From Acidimicrobiia bacterium (GTDB taxonomy: Bacteria > Actinomycetota > Acidimicrobiia > IMCC26256 > JAMXLJ01), in assembly GCA_024281095.1 (NCBI GenBank), contig JAMXLJ010000063.1:1-58269 (forward strand): 58,269 bases of DNA. Reading direction: 5' to 3'. Below are positions 55,349-58,269 of this stretch, piece by piece. The translations under genes and the position numbers were made by a program. The notes beneath the pieces were generated by a model. The model was not told where the DNA came from. It did not search any database and saw nothing but the letters and a program-made list of their open reading frames with translations. Every line of letters starts with the position of its first letter. Within the stretch, counting starts at the first letter, position 1.

Positions 55349-55995
55349 CGGGCGCGCGTCGCGGTCGAACGCTGCCCCGCATCTTCTACGCCCGGGACTC
55401 GCTCGAGCTCGCGCCCGACCTGTTGAACAAGGTGCTCGTGCACGACGATCCCGTGCACGGCCGGTCGGCCGTGCGTCTCGTCGAGGTCGAGGCGTACCGC
55501 GGCGCCGAGGACCCGGGAAGTCACGCGTACCGCGGCCGCACACCTCGCAACACGACGATGTTCGGCCCGCCCGGCCATCTCTACGTCTACTTCAGCTACG
55601 GCGCCCACTGGTGCGTGAACGTGGTGTGCGGCGAGCCGGGCGTGGCGAGCGCGGTGCTGCTGCGCGGCGCCGCACCGCTCGAAGGCCTCGACGTGATGCG
55701 CGCACGTCGCGAGCGCGCGCGTCGTGACGTCGACCTGTGCTCCGGCCCGGGCAAGCTCGCGCAGGCGCTCGGGCTCGACCGTTCGTTCGACGGTGCCGAT
55801 CTCGTGCGCGGCGCGGTGCGGATCCTCGACGACGGGGTCGCGCCGCCGGTTGCGGCCGCCGTCTCGCCCCGTGTCGGCCTGAGCGAGGGAAAGGGCGAAC
55901 ACCACCTCTGGCGCTTCAGTGTGCCCGGTGATCCGAACGTGAGCCGGCCGCGTCCGGCGGTGCCCGCGGATGCGGTGCAGCCTCGACGACGATGA
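55345..55995 (+). CDS. mpg: 3-methyladenine DNA glycosylase (AAG/MPG type)
   Basis: The 216-aa protein removes alkylated bases. Family motifs: LAPDLLNKVLVHDD, RLVEVEAYRGAEDPGSHAYRGRTPRNTTMFGPPGHLYVYFSYGAHWCVNVV with the catalytic Glu in VEVEAY, and CSGPGKLAQALGL. GTG 55345 overlaps argH. In M. tuberculosis mpg also lies directly before tyrS. Confidence 0.93.
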   Translation: MTGARRGRTLPRIFYARDSLELAPDLLNKVLVHDDPVHGRSAVRLVEVEAYRGAEDPGSHAYRGRTPRNTTMFGPPGHLYVYFSYGAHWCVNVVCGEPGVASAVLLRGAAPLEGLDVMRARRERARRDVDLCSGPGKLAQALGLDRSFDGADLVRGAVRILDDGVAPPVAAAVSPRVGLSEGKGEHHLWRFSVPGDPNVSRPRPAVPADAVQPRRR

Positions 55996-56004
55996 GGTCT
56001 GCAC

Positions 56005-56010
56005 TACGTT
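56005..56010 (+). promoter_or_regulatory. putative -10 (TACGTT) for leaderless tyrS
   Basis: TACGTT ends 7 nt before the tyrS GTG at 56018; no Shine-Dalgarno is present. The -35 region is not convincing. The site lies just after the mpg stop. Confidence 0.45.
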
Positions 56011-56017
56011 CGGGCCC

Positions 56018-57259
56018 GTGACCGAGCCCGCCCGCCTCGATGTCGACGAGCAGATGAAGGTGCTCACCGCCGGCGCGGTCGACGTCATCGCCCCCGCGGA
56101 GCTGCGCCGCCGCCTCGAGCGCGGCCGGCCGTTGCGGGTCAAGCTCGGCATCGACCCGACCGCGTCCGACATCCACCTCGGATTCGCCGTCGTGCTGCGC
56201 AAGCTGCGCCAGTTCCAGGACTTCGGTCACCGCGCCGTGCTCATCATCGGCGACTTCACCGCCCAGGTCGGCGATCCGTCCGGCCGTTCCGCGACCCGTC
56301 CCCGGCTCTCGGCCGACGAGGTCGAGCGTCACGCCGCGACATACGTCGAGCAGGTGCGTCGCATCCTCGACTTCAGTCCCGACCGCATCGAGATCCGGCG
56401 CAACTCCGAGTGGCTCGCGGGTCTCGGAATGGCCGACATCCTGCGGCTCATGGCGAGCACCACGGTGGCGCGCATGCTCGAGCGCGACGACTTCTCGAAG
56501 CGGTATGCAGGGGGCGCGCCGATCTCGTTGTCGGAGTTCCTCTATCCGCTCCTGCAGGGCTACGACTCGGTGATGGTGCAGGCCGACGTGGAGCTCGGCG
56601 GTACCGATCAGCTGTTCAACAACCTCATGGGCCGCCATTTGCAGGAGCAGGCCGGCCAGGAGCCTCAGGTCGTGCTCACGACGCCGTTGCTCGAGGGTCT
56701 CGACGGAGTGCAGAAGATGTCGAAATCGCTCGGCAACTACGTCGGCATCGACGAGGCGCCGGCCGAGCAGTTCGGCAAGGTGATGAGCATTCCCGACGAG
56801 CTCATGCCGCGATGGTTCGAGCTCACCACCGGGTGGCATCCCGACCATGTCGCCGACGCGGTGACCCACCTGCGCGACGGCCGCCTCAAGCCCGTCGAGG
56901 CGAAGCGCAGGCTCGCGAGGCGCATCGTCGACCTGTACCACGGCATCGACGCCGGGGTGCACGCCGAGGCCGAGTTCGACCGGGTGTTCAAGGCCCGCGA
57001 GTTGCCGAGTCACATCCGTGACGCGCTCCTGCCATCCGGCGAGCTCGACGAGCACGGCCGGATCCGCCTGGCGAAGGCCCTCCACCTCGTCGGCCTGGTG
57101 CCGTCGAACAAGGAGGGGCGGCGCATGATCGAACAGGGCGCGGTGAGGATCGATCGTGACCGGGTCGAAGACCCCGACGCGGAGGTGAGCGCGGCCGACC
57201 TCGACGACCGGGTCGTGCAGGTCGGCAAGCGGCAGTTCGCACGGGTCCGGGTCCGGTGA
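56018..57259 (+). CDS. tyrS: tyrosine-tRNA ligase
   Basis: The 413-aa enzyme charges tRNA(Tyr). Class I motifs are HLGF (residues 53-56, in KLGIDPTASDIHLGF) and KMSKS (233-237). LYPLLQGYDSVMVQADVELGGTDQLFNNLMGR is the tyrosine/tRNA region. A C-terminal S4 domain runs from about 345 (RLAKALHLVGLVPSNKEGRRMIEQGAVRID). The type with GIDPTA is the TyrZ-like branch. GTG 56018 is preferred over ATG 55970, which lies inside mpg. Confidence 0.95.
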   Translation: MTEPARLDVDEQMKVLTAGAVDVIAPAELRRRLERGRPLRVKLGIDPTASDIHLGFAVVLRKLRQFQDFGHRAVLIIGDFTAQVGDPSGRSATRPRLSADEVERHAATYVEQVRRILDFSPDRIEIRRNSEWLAGLGMADILRLMASTTVARMLERDDFSKRYAGGAPISLSEFLYPLLQGYDSVMVQADVELGGTDQLFNNLMGRHLQEQAGQEPQVVLTTPLLEGLDGVQKMSKSLGNYVGIDEAPAEQFGKVMSIPDELMPRWFELTTGWHPDHVADAVTHLRDGRLKPVEAKRRLARRIVDLYHGIDAGVHAEAEFDRVFKARELPSHIRDALLPSGELDEHGRIRLAKALHLVGLVPSNKEGRRMIEQGAVRIDRDRVEDPDAEVSAADLDDRVVQVGKRQFARVRVR

Positions 57260-57266
57260 CGTTCGT

Positions 57267-57314
57267 CCCGATCGCGGGCCCGATCGCGGGCCCGATCGCG
57301 GGCCCGATCGCGGG
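57267..57314. repeat. four perfect tandem copies of CCCGATCGCGGG
   Basis: The 12-bp unit repeats exactly four times, starting 7 nt after the tyrS stop. Each unit contains CGATCG and has near-palindromic ends (CCCG/CGGG). It lies 149 nt upstream of the rRNA -35. It may be a slippage product, a terminator-like structure after tyrS or a binding array upstream of the rRNA promoter. Confidence 0.85.
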
Positions 57315-57462
57315 AATGGGTCCACACCCGGACGTGTTCGAATACCCGTCGGTCGGATGCGATCTGCACCCCGCGGTGCGGTACGCTGAGTGGCCGCTTC
57401 GGAGAGGATCCGTCGGGCAGAAGTCCGGGTTTGTACGGGAATGTACGGTCCCGGTCCGCTGT

Positions 57463-57491
57463 TTGACTTCCTCACACCCCGTCCCTAGGAT
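57463..57491 (+). promoter_or_regulatory. rRNA promoter (TTGACT-N17-TAGGAT)
   Basis: -35 TTGACT (57463-57468), 17-nt spacer and -10 TAGGAT (57486-57491) form a consensus-like promoter about 375 nt before mature 16S. The predicted start is near 57498. It is the strongest promoter match near the rRNA operon. Confidence 0.8.
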
Positions 57492-57497
57492 GGGGGG

Positions 57498-57866
57498 TCC
57501 CGCTCCCGGGGCTTCCGCGGTTCACTGCGGTCTCCGGGGCGAGCGGATTGACACGGACGCCCTTGCCCAACCGGGCTCTGCCCGGCAGCGCGGGGTGGGT
57601 GTCCGCCCGAGAGGAGCTCGGCCTTCATCGGCCGCGGTTTCGTGCTCTCGGGCAGCTGCTCCTTGAAAACGGAAGAGTGAATGCCAAAAGCCAGTGCGGG
57701 CGTTCGCATCGGTTCGCCGATGACGGACGTCGTCGATTCAGCACGGCGGGCGCCTCGCGCGCTCGTCGTGTCGTTGTCGGAACGGGTAGTGGCCCGATCC
57801 GGCAGCTCTCAACCTGATCGTTGGCACGTCAACCGGTGCTTCGGTGCCGGCCGCCGTGTCGAGATC
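57498..57866 (+). other. 16S rRNA leader with boxA-like element
   Basis: This ~370-nt stretch has no protein gene. TGCTCCTTGAAAA (57657-57669) resembles boxA antitermination sites, where NusB and S10 act; nusB is in this window. The 5' strand of the pre-16S processing stem is probably between 57700 and 57866, but its partner is beyond the window. TTGACA at 57548 has no -10 partner. Confidence 0.65.

Positions 57867-58269
<403 letters not shown>

Noticed and set aside
57548-57553. TTGACA as a second rRNA -35
   Set aside because: No TANNNT hexamer occurs 16-18 nt downstream; the region there is CCGGGCTCTG.
57256-57666. 136-codon plus-strand ORF starting in a GTGA overlap with the tyrS stop
   Set aside because: It is built from the 12-bp repeats and then runs through the rRNA promoter and leader; the peptide has no recognisable composition or domain.

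Overview
This window is a high-GC, densely packed chromosomal segment of an actinobacterium. The 16S rRNA 5' part at the right end reads like class Acidimicrobiia, which is my inference from memory of such sequences. Other support is an actinobacterial-type mIHF, a ClpS-DUF2017 pair, a helicase-dead PriA, many GTG/TTG starts and many 4-bp stop/start overlaps. Gene order in the pyr-to-rib block and in the infC-to-argH block resembles Mycobacterium tuberculosis, so this is mostly conserved core genome. I see no phage, IS element, CRISPR array or defence island.

Layout: 1-4774 is the end of a type IV pilus locus (two tandem pilins, prepilin peptidase, a PilM-PilN fusion, PilO and a PilP-like protein). 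4837-11564 holds aroC-aroK-aroB-aroQ, pepQ, efp, nusB, clpS and two DUF genes. 11702-20768 is the pyrimidine operon pyrR-B-C-carA-carB-D-F. 20895-30531 is mihF-gmk-rpoZ-coaBC-metK-priA-def-fmt-rsmB-rpe-mogA. A small minus-strand pair (a membrane protein and a pentapeptide-repeat protein) follows. An FMN riboswitch then leads ribD-ribE-ribBA-ribH-hisG, followed by two small-protein genes. A minus-strand GH15 hydrolase and a DUF1844 gene face infC-rpmI-rplT-trmH-pheS-pheT-thioesterase. A minus-strand MaoC-like gene is divergent from argC-J-B-D-F-R-G-H, mpg and tyrS. The window ends in an rRNA promoter, leader and the first ~400 nt of 16S rRNA.

The most interesting signals are not protein families. 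(1) There are at least four interrupted palindromes of about 47 bp with 9-11-nt arms around a 24-25-nt core. Each starts 5-16 nt after a stop codon. Two have identical arms in opposite orientation and flank pyrR-pyrB-pyrC. (2) infC must start at an ATC codon, because an in-frame stop and the conserved N-terminus leave no ATG, GTG or TTG. (3) Several genes (aroC, gmk, def, argC, tyrS) have a -10-like hexamer 6-9 nt before the start codon and no Shine-Dalgarno, so leaderless transcription is likely. (4) A 27-codon ORF exactly bridges the pyrC stop and the carA start across one of the palindromes. (5) An ARG-box-like operator sits between argC and the divergent MaoC gene and touches the latter's start codon. 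All functional calls come from reading translated motifs; no database search was run.
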